Assembly: GCF_000430625.1 (NCBI RefSeq) | Contig: NZ_KE387173.1 | Span: 133,089-189,745, forward strand | DNA: 56,657 nt | Direction of reading: 5' to 3' | From: Aneurinibacillus terranovensis DSM 18919 | Lineage (GTDB): Bacteria; Bacillota; Bacilli; Aneurinibacillales; Aneurinibacillaceae | The notes under the pieces: model-generated | What the model was told of the DNA's origin: nothing | Seen by the model: the letters and a program-made list of their open reading frames with translations, nothing else | The model's database searches: none | Shown: one piece after another, positions 1 through 9,181 of the stretch | Layout of the letters: every line of letters begins with the position of its first letter | How positions within the stretch are numbered: the stretch's first letter is position 1 | Program-made: the position numbers and the translations under genes

Positions 1-108
1 CCGTTGGGTCAGTCCTAACTCTAAGCAGGCCAGTCGTTCCTTGGCACCAGCTTGTACCGCTTCTTGGATCAGTGTAATGGCATGCTGTCGATCTGAGGCA
101 CTGATCAT
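1..108 (-). CDS. IS3-family transposase OrfB, N-terminal part (runs off the window)
   Basis: The first 36 codons of a second transposase frame start at ATG 108-106, whose bases overlap the OrfA stop TGA (107-105) in an ATGA junction. The visible peptide begins MISASDRQHAITLIQEA and continues with an Ala/Gly/Cys-rich helix, as at the start of IS3-type OrfB proteins that precedes the DDE integrase core. The catalytic part lies outside the window, so activity cannot be judged. In this family OrfB is usually made as an OrfAB fusion by frameshifting or by coupling; here the ATGA overlap suggests coupling. Confidence 0.65.
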   Translation of the reverse strand, partial: MISASDRQHAITLIQEAVQAGAKERLACLELGLTQR

Positions 109-602
109 GCGTCCTCTTGGTCCCCCCAAATCGACTGGGCCTTTTTTCGCAGCACGAGTAGGGCTGCTGTCTCCGCTAATGCGGCTTCCTTCCGCTTCAA
201 CTCACGGGTTAGCGTCTTCATTTCCCGCTCTTTATTCCGAAGTTCCTTTTGCAGTTGAGACGCCTGCTGGGCAATCCCGCCATTGGCTTGCATACATGCA
301 TCACGCCAAGCTTCAATCTGCTCGGCAAACAACCCTTTAGCACGACAGTACTCGGACAACTCGATTTCGCTTAACGTAGCGGTCTCCACCACGATAGAAA
401 ACTTATCCCGACTACTCCATCTGTCTGGCTCTAAACCGCCTCCGGGAACAACGAACCCATTGGCTCTGGCCTACTTCTGCCACTTATATAACGTTCCTTC
501 TGACAGGCCACTGTCTCTAGCAATCTGACTTACAGGTTCATTATTTGGGGGTATCATTCGAAGTTGCATTTTCTGCTTTAATTCATCACTGTATCTAGCC
601 AT
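105..602 (-). pseudogene. IS3-family transposase OrfA broken by an in-frame amber codon
   Basis: A reading frame of 166 codons starts at ATG 602 (MARYSDELKQKMQ...) and is open to the TGA at 107-105 except for one TAG at 471-473, codon 44. The N-terminal half has the helix-turn-helix pattern of IS3 OrfA (QIARDSGLSEGTLYKWQK), and the C-terminal half has the leucine-zipper-like charged helix (residues about 100-150). The TAG follows WQK, where related proteins usually have a residue such as Gln, so a single CAG-to-TAG change would explain it. A shorter product could start after the stop but would lack the DNA-binding helix. The element is therefore probably dead in cis. Confidence 0.75.
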
Positions 603-784
603 CGTCCGTCACCTCAACCTCTCTTTTTTTACTATACGTATTCATGAGGGGTACGGACAACTATTGTGACACAGGGGGTGGACAATAGTGTTTCCGTAAT
701 AAATATAAGCGTAAGGAAATGTCTGAACATACAGTAGAACCGTCCCCCTGTATCCGGCATGGTCGTGACAAATAAGGACCGTCT

Positions 785-2296
785 CTATGCGTATGCGTAT
801 GCGTACTGTTTTTTACCCGCTAAGCCAAGCGTCCGCGCTGTTGAAGTATGAATTTCGTGGATAAGCTCTGGGTTTTTCAATAGTGACACGCCATAAGAAG
901 GAATCATTTCTTTTATTTTCGGTTCCCACGCTTTTAGATGTTGCGGGAAGCATTTTTTTATTAACTCAAGCATGACGAAAACGGCGGTAGAAGCACCCGG
1001 AGAAGCGCCTAGCAATGCAGCTATCGAGCCATCAGCGGCACTAATAACTTCCGTACCAAATTGAAGCGTTCCTTTGCCGCCGGCAGCAGTATCTTTGATA
1101 ACTTGCACACGTTGGCCCGCTACCACTATATCCCAATCCTCGCTTTTGGCATTCGGGATAAACTCGCGTAACTCTTCCATGCGTTGTTCTTTCGATAACA
1201 TAACTTGCTGGATCAGGTATTTTGTCAATGGAACGTTTTTTGCTCCTGCTGCCAACATAGTTAAGACATTATCCGGTTTTACGGAACCTAACAAATCAAA
1301 CATTGAACCGGTTTTTAAAAACTTTGGTGAGAAGCCGGCAAACGGTCCAAAGAGCAACGATTTTTTATTGTCGATAAATCTTGTGTCAAGATGCGGAACA
1401 GACATTGGCGGAGCACCAACCTTAGCTTTACCGTATACTTTTGCATGATGCTGCGCTACAACATCCGGATTATTACACACCATAAATAGTCCGCTTACCG
1501 GGAATCCTCCAACATGTTTTCCTTCAGGAATACCGGATTTTTGCAGTAAAGGCAGGCTTCCTCCACCGCCGCCGATAAAGACGAATTTTGCAGTATGGCG
1601 TTCGACGGTACCGCTATCGACATTCCGCACTTTCAATTCCCACGAGCCGTCGCTAGTACGTTTAATATCATCAACATTATGTTTGAATTTTATTTCGACG
1701 TTTTTACTCTTTAAGTGGTCAAACAACATGCGTGTTAAAGCGCCAAAGTTGACATCAGTTCCAGAATCGATTTTTGTTGCCGCTATAGGTTCATTCGATT
1801 TACGGTCTTTCATAATAAGCGGAATCCATTCCATCAGTTTTCGAGGGTCATCGGAAAATTCCATCCCTTGGAACAGGGGATTGTTTGACAGCGCTTCAAA
1901 ACGTTTTTTTAAAAACGTTACATCTTTTTCCCCTTGTACTAAACTCATATGAGGCAATGGCATGATAAAGTCCTGCGGATTACGTATCAGATTGCTGTTT
2001 ACAAGATAAGACCAAAACTGTCTTGAAAGCTGAAACTGTTCATTAATTTTTATAGCTTTGCTAATATCTATGGATCCGTCCGGTTTTTCGACGGTGTAGT
2101 TAAGCTCGCACAGTGCAGAATGCCCCGTTCCCGCATTATTCCATTCGTTAGAGCTTTCCTCTCCTGCGTTTGCGAGCCTCTCAAACACTGTAATTTCCCA
2201 GTCCGGTACTAATTCTTTCAAGAGTGTCCCCAAAGTCGCACTCATGATTCCGGCACCAATTAAGATAACGTCTGTTCTAGTTTGTCTGTTACTCAT
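785..2296 (-). CDS. mqo: malate:quinone oxidoreductase
   Basis: The 503-residue product is a membrane-associated FAD enzyme that oxidises L-malate to oxaloacetate and passes electrons to the quinone pool, bypassing NAD-linked malate dehydrogenase. Residues 8-28 carry the FAD-binding glycine motif (LIGAGIMS), followed by the Mqo-typical [20 protein letters not shown] segment near 47-66, and the length matches the family. The ATG is preceded by AAGGA at a good distance. About 40-60 bases upstream, TAGGCGCT occurs twice (2336-2343 and 2350-2357), which could be a regulator site. The last codons read through a (TATGCG)3 microsatellite, giving the odd C-terminal tail AYAYA. It stands alone between two insertion sequences. 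Confidence 0.95.
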   Translation of the reverse strand: MSNRQTRTDVILIGAGIMSATLGTLLKELVPDWEITVFERLANAGEESSNEWNNAGTGHSALCELNYTVEKPDGSIDISKAIKINEQFQLSRQFWSYLVNSNLIRNPQDFIMPLPHMSLVQGEKDVTFLKKRFEALSNNPLFQGMEFSDDPRKLMEWIPLIMKDRKSNEPIAATKIDSGTDVNFGALTRMLFDHLKSKNVEIKFKHNVDDIKRTSDGSWELKVRNVDSGTVERHTAKFVFIGGGGGSLPLLQKSGIPEGKHVGGFPVSGLFMVCNNPDVVAQHHAKVYGKAKVGAPPMSVPHLDTRFIDNKKSLLFGPFAGFSPKFLKTGSMFDLLGSVKPDNVLTMLAAGAKNVPLTKYLIQQVMLSKEQRMEELREFIPNAKSEDWDIVVAGQRVQVIKDTAAGGKGTLQFGTEVISAADGSIAALLGASPGASTAVFVMLELIKKCFPQHLKAWEPKIKEMIPSYGVSLLKNPELIHEIHTSTARTLGLAGKKQYAYAYA

Positions 2297-2523
2297 TTTT
2301 ACCGTCCTTATACCCTAAGATTTGCAGAAAGGATGTAGGCGCTCCTGCTTAGGCGCTACAGCAAGCCAGGCGCGACCTAATCACACACCTTTTCTGGATC
2401 AATGATAACCCTACCATAGTGTATCACTATTATTTATAGATTAAAAATATTTTTTACTATATTATATGATAGTTATAAGTTATTTAAAATCTGGTAAATT
2501 TCGGCGGCGACATACTGTTACAG

Positions 2524-2799
2524 TTAAGAATATTGTTGAAAAGCTTGAGTCAAGAAGCTATAATCTTTATTTTTAATTAAATTTTCAGTAATTATCCTGT
2601 ATAACTGACCAAATTCTTTTCTTAGCCCACTGCGGTTACTAGTTTTTGATATTTTTATATATTCATTTAAAAATTCATAAAAGTTTAATGGTCAATCTTC
2701 AAATAAACTGAATAATCCCATACCTTTTTCAAATATTATTTTTCTTTTATGCACAAAGGACAAATCTTGGTTTTGTATATCTATAAAAAGCAAATTTAG
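2524..2799 (-). pseudogene. degraded coding fragment of unknown family, next to the IS4 element
   Basis: On the minus strand one frame reads as protein-like sequence from about 2799 to a TAA at 2526-2524, broken only by a TGA at 2694-2692. The peptide includes IDIQNQDLSFVHKRKIIFEK before the TGA, and SGLRKEFGQLYRIITENL plus DYSFLTQAFQQY after it. The residue mix is that of a real soluble protein rather than random AT-rich DNA. An in-frame TAA at 2802-2800 and the IS4 end at 2811 cut off anything upstream. I do not recognise the family. It is probably the C-terminal remnant of a gene disrupted by the adjacent insertion sequence. The DNA is clearly more AT-rich than the core genes. Confidence 0.5.
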
Positions 2800-2810
2800 T
2801 TATGTAACTA

Positions 2811-2825
2811 TCTCAACTTTCGCAG
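2811..2825 (+). repeat. left terminal inverted repeat of the IS4-family element
   Basis: TCTCAACTTTCGCAG, an exact reverse complement of 4320-4334. Confidence 0.9.
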
Positions 2826-2990
2826 AGCGATAAGCTATGCAGATCCTTACTATATAAGGCCTAATAGCCATTCAGAAACATAGGTTGACTACATTGTAAA
2901 CTAGATACAACAAAAATAGAAAAACACCACTTTGTTTGGTAAAGTAATTGTGATGAGCAATCACTACCACACAGAAGAGGTGTCCTCTAT

Positions 2991-4332
2991 ATGATAGAAC
3001 ATAAACAACAAAAGAATCAACTCCCTAAAGAAATTCAGCCAGCTTTTACGCAGTTGAAAGTACTACAACACTTGAAAACCGCAGGTTTTAAAAAGCGATT
3101 TGGCTTTTCTTATTCGTATCTATTTCAACTTGTCTTTGTGCTCTTGTTTCACCATAAAAACTGGTTTCGTATGCTGGAAAGTGACCGGGGAGACTCTTTT
3201 CCTGGCAAAGATGCTGTCTATCGATTTTTGAACCAGGCGAGACATCCATGGCGTCGCTTTCTCACTTTGTTAAGCACTTTTACGGTGGAGAAGGTTCGCC
3301 CTTTGACTTCAACCCAACGTGTAACGGCTTTTATTGTCGATGATTCCATGTTTGAACGGAATCGAAGCAAGGCGGTCGAACTGCTTGCGCGGTTCAAGGA
3401 TCATGCGACGGGCTGTTACTACAAGGGGTATCGCATGTTGACGCTAGGTTGGTCCGACGGCCATACCTTCATCCCCTGTGGATTTCTCTTTACTCAGTTC
3501 CCTCAAGTCACAAATCAATGGCATTACCGAAGGGATCGATAAGCGAACATCCGGCTACAAACGGCGAGAGGAGGCCTTACGACCCGCTCCAGAATTGATC
3601 CCTGAGATGCTTGATCGTGCCATGAAAGCAGGCATGACTGCTTCCCACGTACTCATGGACAGTTGGTTTACGCATGCCCCCCTCGTGAAGGAAGTCGTCG
3701 AAAGAGGACTCCATGTCATCGGCATGGTCAAAGCGGACAATAAACGTTACCAGGTAGGGATCAAAAGTCTTTCGTTACAGGAGCTCTACTACGCGGCAAC
3801 GCCGATTAAAGGGAAAACGAAAGGGTTCCTCCGTTCCATCCGTACTACATTAGCAGGGGTCCCGATTACGATGGTGTTTGTCCGCCATCGTTCAAAGAAA
3901 AAAGAATGGCTGGCTATTTTGTGCACAGATCTTTCCTTAACGGAAGAAGAAATCATTCAAACCTACGGTATCCGTTGGGATATTGAGGTTTTCTTTAAGT
4001 GCACAAAATCCTTGCTTCGTCTACAAAAGGAGTTTCAGGGGCGTTCTTACGACCTGCTCATTAGTCATACAACGATTGTATTTTCCCGCTACATTCTACT
4101 GGCCTGGCAGCATCGTCAAAGTACGGATCAGCGTTCGTTGGGCGGTTTATTTCTTGCGCTTTGCGATGAAGTTTGCGAACTGGATTGGGCGATTGCGTTA
4201 CATCACACTGATATTGCGAGAAAGTCAAATAAGAAAATCGCGAAATTAATTCAAAGTCAACTCCAGCAATGGATTTCTGGTTTACCTAGCTACATCAAGG
4301 CTTATTTGCCGAATGTAAGCTGCGAAAGTTGA
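2991..4332 (+). pseudogene. IS4-family transposase, frameshifted
   Basis: Two overlapping frames together make one IS4-type DDE transposase. The first (from ATG 2991, after an AGAGGTG-type ribosome site) contains the first catalytic region (FIVDDSMFERNRSKA) and ends at 3542. The second (readable from about 3478) contains the second Asp (HVLMDSWF) and the IS4-hallmark YREK motif in YGIRWDIEVFFKCTK, with the E of the DDE triad. Continuity is restored by skipping one T in the ATTT run at 3482-3485 (IPCG/FSLLSS). No obvious slippery heptamer is present, so I read this as a 1-bp insertion inactivating the gene, not as programmed frameshifting. Confidence 0.85.
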
Positions 4333-4334
4333 GA
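4320..4334 (-). repeat. right terminal inverted repeat of the IS4-family element
   Basis: CTGCGAAAGTTGAGA, the exact complement of the left end. It contains the transposase stop codon. Confidence 0.9.
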
Positions 4335-4440
4335 CATTTAGAATTAAAAAAATTTGGATATTATTTTAGTCAGTCTTGTTCAATAAACGCTTCGGGTTAC
4401 TTTAAGAACATTTCTTCACAATCTAAAGCAATCATTTCTT

Positions 4441-4989
4441 TTACTCCAAATTCCTATCTAATAACGCCCCTGTTTGTTCTGCTATGACACGAGCCGGCAA
4501 AGGCATACCATTTTTAAACCACCATTCCACTGCACCTACGATCGCTGAGCCAAAAAATTGAAGAATCACATCTTCATTAAAACCGCCATTTTTTCCTTTT
4601 GTTACATCCACTTCAGCTTTATACTCTTCGATGATCAAATCAAGAAACCGACTACGAAAATAAGGAGCCCCCTTACTTGCCAACATTGTTGAAAAGAATA
4701 AATAATGACGTTCAAAATATTCGAACCATACGTAATTTCCTTCTTGAAACGTCATTTCAGAAGCTGATCGGCAAAGTTCTCGGAGATTGTTTATATGTTC
4801 TTCAATCATCTTATCCAGCAGATCATATTTATCCGTGTAATGAAGATAGATGGTTCCTCGATTAACATTTGCTCTGTCTGCAATATCCTGAATCGTAATG
4901 TCGTCAAAATTTTTTTCAGACATCAGTTCAGTTACGGCATTTTTTATCGCTTCTTGGCTTTTGGCTATTCTTCGATCTACTTTAGACAA
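4441..4989 (-). CDS. TetR/AcrR-family transcriptional regulator
   Basis: The product is a ligand-responsive repressor of about 182 residues. The N-terminal helix-turn-helix is clear (ITIQDIADRANVNRGTIYLH), followed by a helical ligand-binding domain ending in EWWFKNGMPLPARVIAEQ. I choose the TTG at 4989 because GGTGAG sits six bases upstream; an in-frame ATG at 5031 has no good ribosome site and lies against the operator. The gene is divergent from the CMD-SDR-cupin genes, and the spacer holds a 22-bp palindrome, so this protein most likely represses both itself and that operon. The inducing ligand is unknown. Confidence 0.9.
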   Translation of the reverse strand: MSKVDRRIAKSQEAIKNAVTELMSEKNFDDITIQDIADRANVNRGTIYLHYTDKYDLLDKMIEEHINNLRELCRSASEMTFQEGNYVWFEYFERHYLFFSTMLASKGAPYFRSRFLDLIIEEYKAEVDVTKGKNGGFNEDVILQFFGSAIVGAVEWWFKNGMPLPARVIAEQTGALLDRNLE

Positions 4990-5034
4990 TTGAATCTCAC
5001 CAATCTTTCTATAGATAATCAACAATTTCAATTG

Positions 5035-5056
5035 ATTTGTTGAATAGTCAACAAAT
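5035..5056. promoter_or_regulatory. 22-bp palindromic operator in the tetR/CMD divergent spacer
   Basis: Perfect 9-base arms ATTTGTTGA and TCAACAAAT are separated by ATAG. The palindrome overlaps the region just upstream of the tetR ribosome site and precedes the promoter of the divergent operon. A second, weaker TTGA-TAAA-TCAA dyad lies at 5113-5124, just after the expected transcription start of the rightward operon. Both fit binding by the adjacent TetR-family dimer. Confidence 0.75.
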
Positions 5057-5072
5057 TGCGTTCATTTAACCA

Positions 5073-5100
5073 TTGAAAGCATCCTGTTTCTTTTTATAAT
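5073..5100 (+). promoter_or_regulatory. sigma-A type promoter of the CMD-SDR operon
   Basis: TTGAAA (5073-5078), 16 bases, TATAAT (5095-5100). Transcription would start near 5107, immediately before the TTGATAAATCAA dyad and about 45 bases before the first gene. Confidence 0.7.
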
Positions 5101-5152
5101 TATAAACAGGTGTTGATAAATCAATCAATATTCATTTTTTGGAGGTGAACGT

Positions 5153-5908
5153 ATGAACCGTGTTGAAAAGAGCAAGGAAAAATACAAACAGCTATTCGGC
5201 GATGGAGTACCTGCCGCATACGCTACCGACCCTGATTTTCAGGACATCCTGAGCCGTTTCATTTTTGGGGAAGTATTTTATCAAGGTAATCTGGACGATA
5301 AGCAACGTGAGTTGATTACTCTGGTCGTGCTTACTACCACCCAGACGTTGCCTCAACTTAAAGCACACGTTGGTGCGGCACTGAATGTTGGTCTAACACC
5401 TGTAGAAATCAAAGAAGCTGTTTACCAGTGTGCTCCATACATTGGATTCCCAAAAACGTTAAGTGCAATCAATGAAGTCAACGATGTTTTCAAAACAAAG
5501 AATATCCCTTTACCGATTGAAAGTCAGAAGACTGTAGATGAAGATAGTCGTTTTCAAAAAGGTCTTGCAACTCAAGTAGAGATTTTTGGAGATGTGATTA
5601 AAAAAATGCAGGAGAGTGCTCCATCAAATCAAAAGCATATACAGGATTATCTTTCCTCTTTTTGTTTTGGAGACTTCTACACCCGTTCCGGTCTCGATTT
5701 AAAGACAAGGGAGTTGCTGACACTCTGTATCGTGAGTAGCCTGGGCGGTGCTGAAGGGCAAGTGAAGGCACATGTGCAAGGTAACAAAAATGTGGGCAAT
5801 GACAAGGAAACATTGATCACCGCCATCACCCACTGCCTCCCATATATGGGCTTTCCGAGAACACTGAACGCATTAGCTTGCATTAATGAAATTTTTCCTG
5901 AAAATTAA
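5153..5908 (+). CDS. carboxymuconolactone decarboxylase family protein with two CMD domains
   Basis: This 251-residue protein has two tandem CMD repeats, about residues 30-115 and 160-245. Each has the family pattern of a helix rich in ...RELITLVVL..., a QLKAHV/QVKAHV histidine segment, and a C-terminal ...YIGFPKTL.../...YMGFPRTL... helix. The CxxC of the AhpD branch is absent, so a peroxidase role is unlikely. The start has a strong GGAGGTGA site. It is first in a probable operon with a short-chain dehydrogenase six to eighteen bases downstream, and both are under the divergent TetR regulator. The substrate is unknown; detoxification or oxidation of an aromatic or carbonyl compound is a guess from the neighbours. 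Confidence 0.85.
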   Translation: MNRVEKSKEKYKQLFGDGVPAAYATDPDFQDILSRFIFGEVFYQGNLDDKQRELITLVVLTTTQTLPQLKAHVGAALNVGLTPVEIKEAVYQCAPYIGFPKTLSAINEVNDVFKTKNIPLPIESQKTVDEDSRFQKGLATQVEIFGDVIKKMQESAPSNQKHIQDYLSSFCFGDFYTRSGLDLKTRELLTLCIVSSLGGAEGQVKAHVQGNKNVGNDKETLITAITHCLPYMGFPRTLNALACINEIFPEN

Positions 5909-5926
5909 GAAAGGGTGTTATTTATT

Positions 5927-6670
5927 ATGTCAAATATTCAAGATAAAGTTGTTGTGATCATGGGTGCATCAAGCGGGATTGGTGAGGCAACGACCAAGAA
6001 ATTGGCACAAGAAGGAGCAAAATTGGTCATTGCGGCACGTCGTGAAGACCGCTTGAAATCGCTTGTGGAATCATTACCAAATGCAGAATTTTCATATGCT
6101 GTTGCAGATGTAAGGAATAAAGAGGAAGTTCAAGCTGTAGTAGATTTGGCAATTGAAAAATATGGTCGTGTAGATGTACTTTACAACAACGCCGGAGTCA
6201 TGCCGACTGCTGCACTATCTGAAAAACGCTTTGATGAATGGAGACTTATGCTGGACATCAATATCATGGGGGTTTTGAATGGGATCGCTTCGGTTTTACC
6301 CATCATGAAAAAACAACAATCCGGTCATATTATTGCGACCGACTCCATTGCAGGGCATGTAGTATATCCCGGTTCTGCAGTTTACTGCGGCACAAAATTT
6401 GCTGTTCGAGCGATCATGGAGGGACTCCGTCAAGAAGAAAGAGAAAATAATATTCGTTCAACGATTATTTCCCCAGGATTAGTGGATACTGAACTTTATA
6501 CAACGGTTAACGATCCAGTCAATCGTGAATGGTTAAAGAATAACGCAAAAATACCAGGTGTTGGATTGAATCCAAGCGATGTTGCCGATGCGGTGGCATA
6601 TGCCATTAGCACGCCTGAAACGGTTGCGATAAGCGAAATCATGATTCGTCCAACAAAACAAGTGATTTAA
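5927..6670 (+). CDS. classical short-chain dehydrogenase/reductase (SDR)
   Basis: This 247-residue NAD(P)-dependent oxidoreductase has the Rossmann motif GASSGIG at residues 13-19, NNAG at 87-90, and the catalytic set Ser140, Tyr153 and Lys157 (YCGTK). Arg residues after the second strand (AARRED) favour NADP(H). I prefer ATG 5927 over the in-frame GTG at 5915 because the AAGGG ribosome site directly abuts the GTG. It closely follows the CMD gene and ends at a hairpin terminator, so the two form an operon. Substrate specificity cannot be read from sequence; related proteins act on alcohols or on aldehydes and ketones. Confidence 0.9.
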   Translation: MSNIQDKVVVIMGASSGIGEATTKKLAQEGAKLVIAARREDRLKSLVESLPNAEFSYAVADVRNKEEVQAVVDLAIEKYGRVDVLYNNAGVMPTAALSEKRFDEWRLMLDINIMGVLNGIASVLPIMKKQQSGHIIATDSIAGHVVYPGSAVYCGTKFAVRAIMEGLRQEERENNIRSTIISPGLVDTELYTTVNDPVNREWLKNNAKIPGVGLNPSDVADAVAYAISTPETVAISEIMIRPTKQVI

Positions 6671-6711
6671 TAGCCGTAACTAAAAATGACATGATTTTTC
6701 GCCCAACAGTA

Positions 6712-6745
6712 GCCCTGATGTCATGCTACATTAGGGCGTTTCTTT
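6712..6745 (+). terminator. rho-independent terminator after the SDR gene
   Basis: Stem GCCCTGATGT / ACATTAGGGC with a six-base loop (6712-6737), followed by a T-rich GTTTCTTTA. One mismatch interrupts the stem. Confidence 0.75.
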
Positions 6746-6807
6746 ACAAGGATTTCATTTGGCAACTTCGAGAATTGAATTAAGCCAAAAGAAAGTGGGA
6801 ATCAAAT

Positions 6808-7203
6808 ATGAAAAATGAACAATTAGCAAATAGCACAATTTTTCCGTTAGGACAAAAAGTTGAAGCCAATTTTACCGGGGATGCTTACTTACACACGGTG
6901 TTTACGGATCCAACACCTCTTAACGCATCAATCGGGAATGTTACCTTTGCTCCGGGGGCTCGCAATCACTGGCACTCTCATAAAGTTGGACAAGTTTTGT
7001 TAGTTACAGGTGGTGAGGGCTGGTATCAGGATGAAGGAAAACCGGCTCAATTGCTCAAAACGGGAGATGTGGTAAATATTCCGCCAAACGTGAAACATTG
7101 GCATGGTGCGACAAAAGACAGTTGGTTTGTACACTTAGCCATTACACCCGGACAAACGGATTGGTTTGAACCTGTCAATGATGACTGGTACGACAATCTT
7201 TAA
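6808..7203 (+). CDS. cupin-domain protein
   Basis: This 131-residue single-domain cupin has a conserved metal-binding set: His54, His56 and His58 with Gln62 in the first motif (NHWHSHKVGQ), and His97/His99 in the second (PPNVKHWHG). Proteins of this type frequently accompany CMD proteins and short-chain dehydrogenases and may act as small dioxygenases, isomerases or binding proteins. It lies 137 bases after the SDR gene and beyond a terminator, so it may have its own promoter or depend on readthrough. It ends just before a strong terminator that separates it from the convergent mer operon. Confidence 0.85.
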   Translation: MKNEQLANSTIFPLGQKVEANFTGDAYLHTVFTDPTPLNASIGNVTFAPGARNHWHSHKVGQVLLVTGGEGWYQDEGKPAQLLKTGDVVNIPPNVKHWHGATKDSWFVHLAITPGQTDWFEPVNDDWYDNL

Positions 7204-7210
7204 AGTGAAC

Positions 7211-7240
7211 GCATCGAACCCATTGGTTCGATGCTTTTTT
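7211..7240 (+). terminator. rho-independent terminator after the cupin gene
   Basis: Perfect 10-bp stem GCATCGAACC / GGTTCGATGC with loop CATT, followed by six T. It sits between the convergent cupin and merA genes. The T-run is only on the plus strand, so it chiefly ends the cupin transcript. Confidence 0.92.
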
Positions 7241-7276
7241 ACTGTTCGGGTCAACTCCGCTTATTACACATCCGTC

Positions 7277-8917
7277 TTATCCTGCACAGCAGGATAGTTT
7301 TGATACATCTTTATTAAAAGTTAACGCCGCCAATTTCAACCCTTCCGCCATGGTCAAATACGGTGCAAAACTTTCTCTTATATCTTCAATGGTTAATCCG
7401 AATTTCACTGCCAATGTGCCTGCGTAAATAACATCACCTGCATTTTCAGCAACCACATGAACCCCTAAAACTTTCAAGGTGCGGGCATCCGCAACCAGTT
7501 TGAAAATACCGGTGGTTTCCCGATTTACGATGGCTCTTGGCACAGCACTTAACGGAAGAACCGATGTTATTACCTCCAACCCTTTTTCTTTTGCCTGTGT
7601 TTCGGTAAGACCTACGGTTGCAATCGAAGGATTTGTAAATGTGACACCCGGAACGGATTCGAGGTTTGCCTTTCGGTTAGCTCCTCCGACGGCGTTATCT
7701 GCCGCAATCCCGCCTTCATAAGCGGCGACATAAACAAATTGCGGACCTAATGTAACATCTCCTGCGGCATACACCCTTGGATTGCTTGTACACAAATACT
7801 CGTCAACGACAACTTCACCACGAGAACCCACCTGAATGCCCGCCGCTTCCAGATGGAGAGCTTCGGTATTTGGTTTTCGCCCCGTTGCAATAAGTAATTC
7901 ATCGGCTTCAATCACTTTATGTTTTCCATTTACCGTTACATAAACTTGTTTGATGTCCCCATGTTGTTCAATGCGTTCGTATGTTGCCCCGGTCACCAGG
8001 TTGATCCCTTGTTCGTTTAATGCTTGCTTGACTACATCTGCAATTTCGGGATCATATTTGCGTAAAAAGGTATCTCCTCGTTGTAAAATGGTCACTTCCG
8101 TTCCCAAGTTGTTAAAAAGGTTTCCTAACTCCAGTCCGATAAAACCTGCACCAATCACGACAAGACGCTTCGGAAGCCTCTTTCGTTCAAGCAATGTGGT
8201 GCTTGTTACATAGTCGACATCCTTTAACCCTGGGATATCCGGAATGTCAGGTGAAGCTCCCGTAGCAATCAAAAAGCGTTTTGCGGTCAGTTGGCGACCA
8301 CCGACCTCTACTGTTTTCTCATCGATAAACTTTGCCTCGCCACGGATCAACTCAAAACCATAGTCCTCAATGAGATCTACATATTTTTGCTCACGAAGTT
8401 GGCTAACAAGTTCATTTTTGTACTTGATCAACGAAGCCAAATCCACATCACCAGCGGATGTATGTAATCCGATAAACGGATTTGTTTTCGCCAGATGATG
8501 AATCTCTCCCGCCCGCAAAAGGGTTTTCGATGGGACACAGCCAATATTGACACAGGTTCCGCCAACGGTTCCACGTTCAATCATGGCGACTTTTGCACCA
8601 TATTCGACCGCTTTAATCGCAGAAGCAAAAGCCGCCCCTCCCGACCCAATGATCAGGTAATCGTATTCGCCTTCATCGCCTAAAACCACTTTTTGTAGCG
8701 GTTGGATCTCTTGTACTTCTCCAGGCTGATACTTTGCTTCACGAATCGCTTCTTGTGCTTTTGTTACGTCAACGTCATCCGGAAGTTCGAATGTTGCCTC
8801 CCCATGCCGGTAACTTGCGTTGATATGGACGGCTCCTATATTCCTTAATGCCGTGGCAATATGTTCTTCGCATCCCGTACACGTCATGCCTTGAACGATT
8901 AGTCGATACCTTTTCAA
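7277..8917 (-). CDS. merA: mercury(II) reductase
   Basis: This 546-residue flavoprotein reduces Hg(II) to volatile Hg(0) with NADPH. One N-terminal heavy-metal-associated domain carries GMTCTGC (Cys13, Cys16). The FAD motif follows ([10 protein letters not shown]), then the redox-active [12 protein letters not shown] (Cys122, Cys127), an NAD(P) motif ([12 protein letters not shown]) and the C-terminal vicinal pair Cys543-Cys544, which hands Hg to the active site. All residues diagnostic for MerA rather than lipoamide dehydrogenase are present. It is the last gene of merR-merE-merA, 13 bases after merE, and is expected to be induced by Hg(II) through MerR. Confidence 0.97.
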   Translation of the reverse strand: MKRYRLIVQGMTCTGCEEHIATALRNIGAVHINASYRHGEATFELPDDVDVTKAQEAIREAKYQPGEVQEIQPLQKVVLGDEGEYDYLIIGSGGAAFASAIKAVEYGAKVAMIERGTVGGTCVNIGCVPSKTLLRAGEIHHLAKTNPFIGLHTSAGDVDLASLIKYKNELVSQLREQKYVDLIEDYGFELIRGEAKFIDEKTVEVGGRQLTAKRFLIATGASPDIPDIPGLKDVDYVTSTTLLERKRLPKRLVVIGAGFIGLELGNLFNNLGTEVTILQRGDTFLRKYDPEIADVVKQALNEQGINLVTGATYERIEQHGDIKQVYVTVNGKHKVIEADELLIATGRKPNTEALHLEAAGIQVGSRGEVVVDEYLCTSNPRVYAAGDVTLGPQFVYVAAYEGGIAADNAVGGANRKANLESVPGVTFTNPSIATVGLTETQAKEKGLEVITSVLPLSAVPRAIVNRETTGIFKLVADARTLKVLGVHVVAENAGDVIYAGTLAVKFGLTIEDIRESFAPYLTMAEGLKLAALTFNKDVSKLSCCAG

Positions 8918-8930
8918 GCGAAGTCCCCCT

Positions 8931-9173
8931 TCATGATTCTTTCCCCTTTACATCACAACAATGGTCGGTTTGTTCCCGAAACATTTTTCTCCATCCCATA
9001 TACAGAGATAAAGCAAATAACATAGCCAAAATGACAAAAGTAGCCGTTTGAAACTGTGCGATATATGAACCAATTGCTGTTCCTGCCAACAATGGAATCA
9101 GTAAAACCAAATGACAAGGACAGGTTACCAAAGCAACAAGAAACCAGCCAACACCTTTCATTGTCTCTTTCAT
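8931..9173 (-). CDS. merE: MerE-like mercury transport membrane protein
   Basis: This small inner-membrane protein of about 80 residues has two hydrophobic helices. The first contains the signature [16 protein letters not shown], whose CPC pair and following His resemble the metal-handling motif of MerE of Tn501-type operons. A charged C-terminus ends in CC plus lysines. I start at ATG 9173 (MKETMKGVG) because AGAGGTG lies just upstream; a longer frame to 9215 would overlap merR. It probably moves Hg(II), or organomercury, into the cytoplasm for MerA. No merT, merP or merB is present, so this is the only candidate importer in the operon. Confidence 0.85.
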   Translation of the reverse strand: MKETMKGVGWFLVALVTCPCHLVLLIPLLAGTAIGSYIAQFQTATFVILAMLFALSLYMGWRKMFREQTDHCCDVKGKES

Positions 9174-9181
9174 CATCACCT

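Larger units (their letters stand above)
1..690 (-). mobile_element. IS3-family insertion sequence, partial (upstream end)
   Basis: An OrfA-type gene reads leftward and is followed, with an ATGA overlap, by the start of an OrfB-type gene that runs off the window at base 1. This two-gene layout is typical of IS3-family elements. The upstream end lies near 660-690, where ACTATTGT (660-667) and its complement ACAATAGT (682-689) form a short inverted pair next to a GTGGACA/TGTCCAC sequence. The exact terminus cannot be fixed because the other end is outside the window. The copy is probably inactive because OrfA has an internal stop. Confidence 0.75.
2811..4334 (+). mobile_element. complete IS4-family insertion sequence, 1524 bp
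   Basis: The ends are perfect 15-bp inverted repeats: TCTCAACTTTCGCAG at 2811-2825 and its complement at 4320-4334. A single DDE transposase region lies between them, preceded by a leader of about 165 bp. The transposase stop codon TGA (4330-4332) lies inside the right inverted repeat. The flanking bases (TATGTAACTA on the left, CATTTAGAAT on the right) are not a duplication of one another, although IS4-type elements normally make 10-12 bp target duplications. A rearrangement or deletion after insertion is therefore likely. Confidence 0.9.

Noticed and set aside
3478-3545. Programmed frameshift in the IS4 transposase
   Set aside because: No A-rich or X-XXY-YYZ slippery heptamer and no following hairpin; a single extra T explains the break, and IS4-type transposases are normally one frame.
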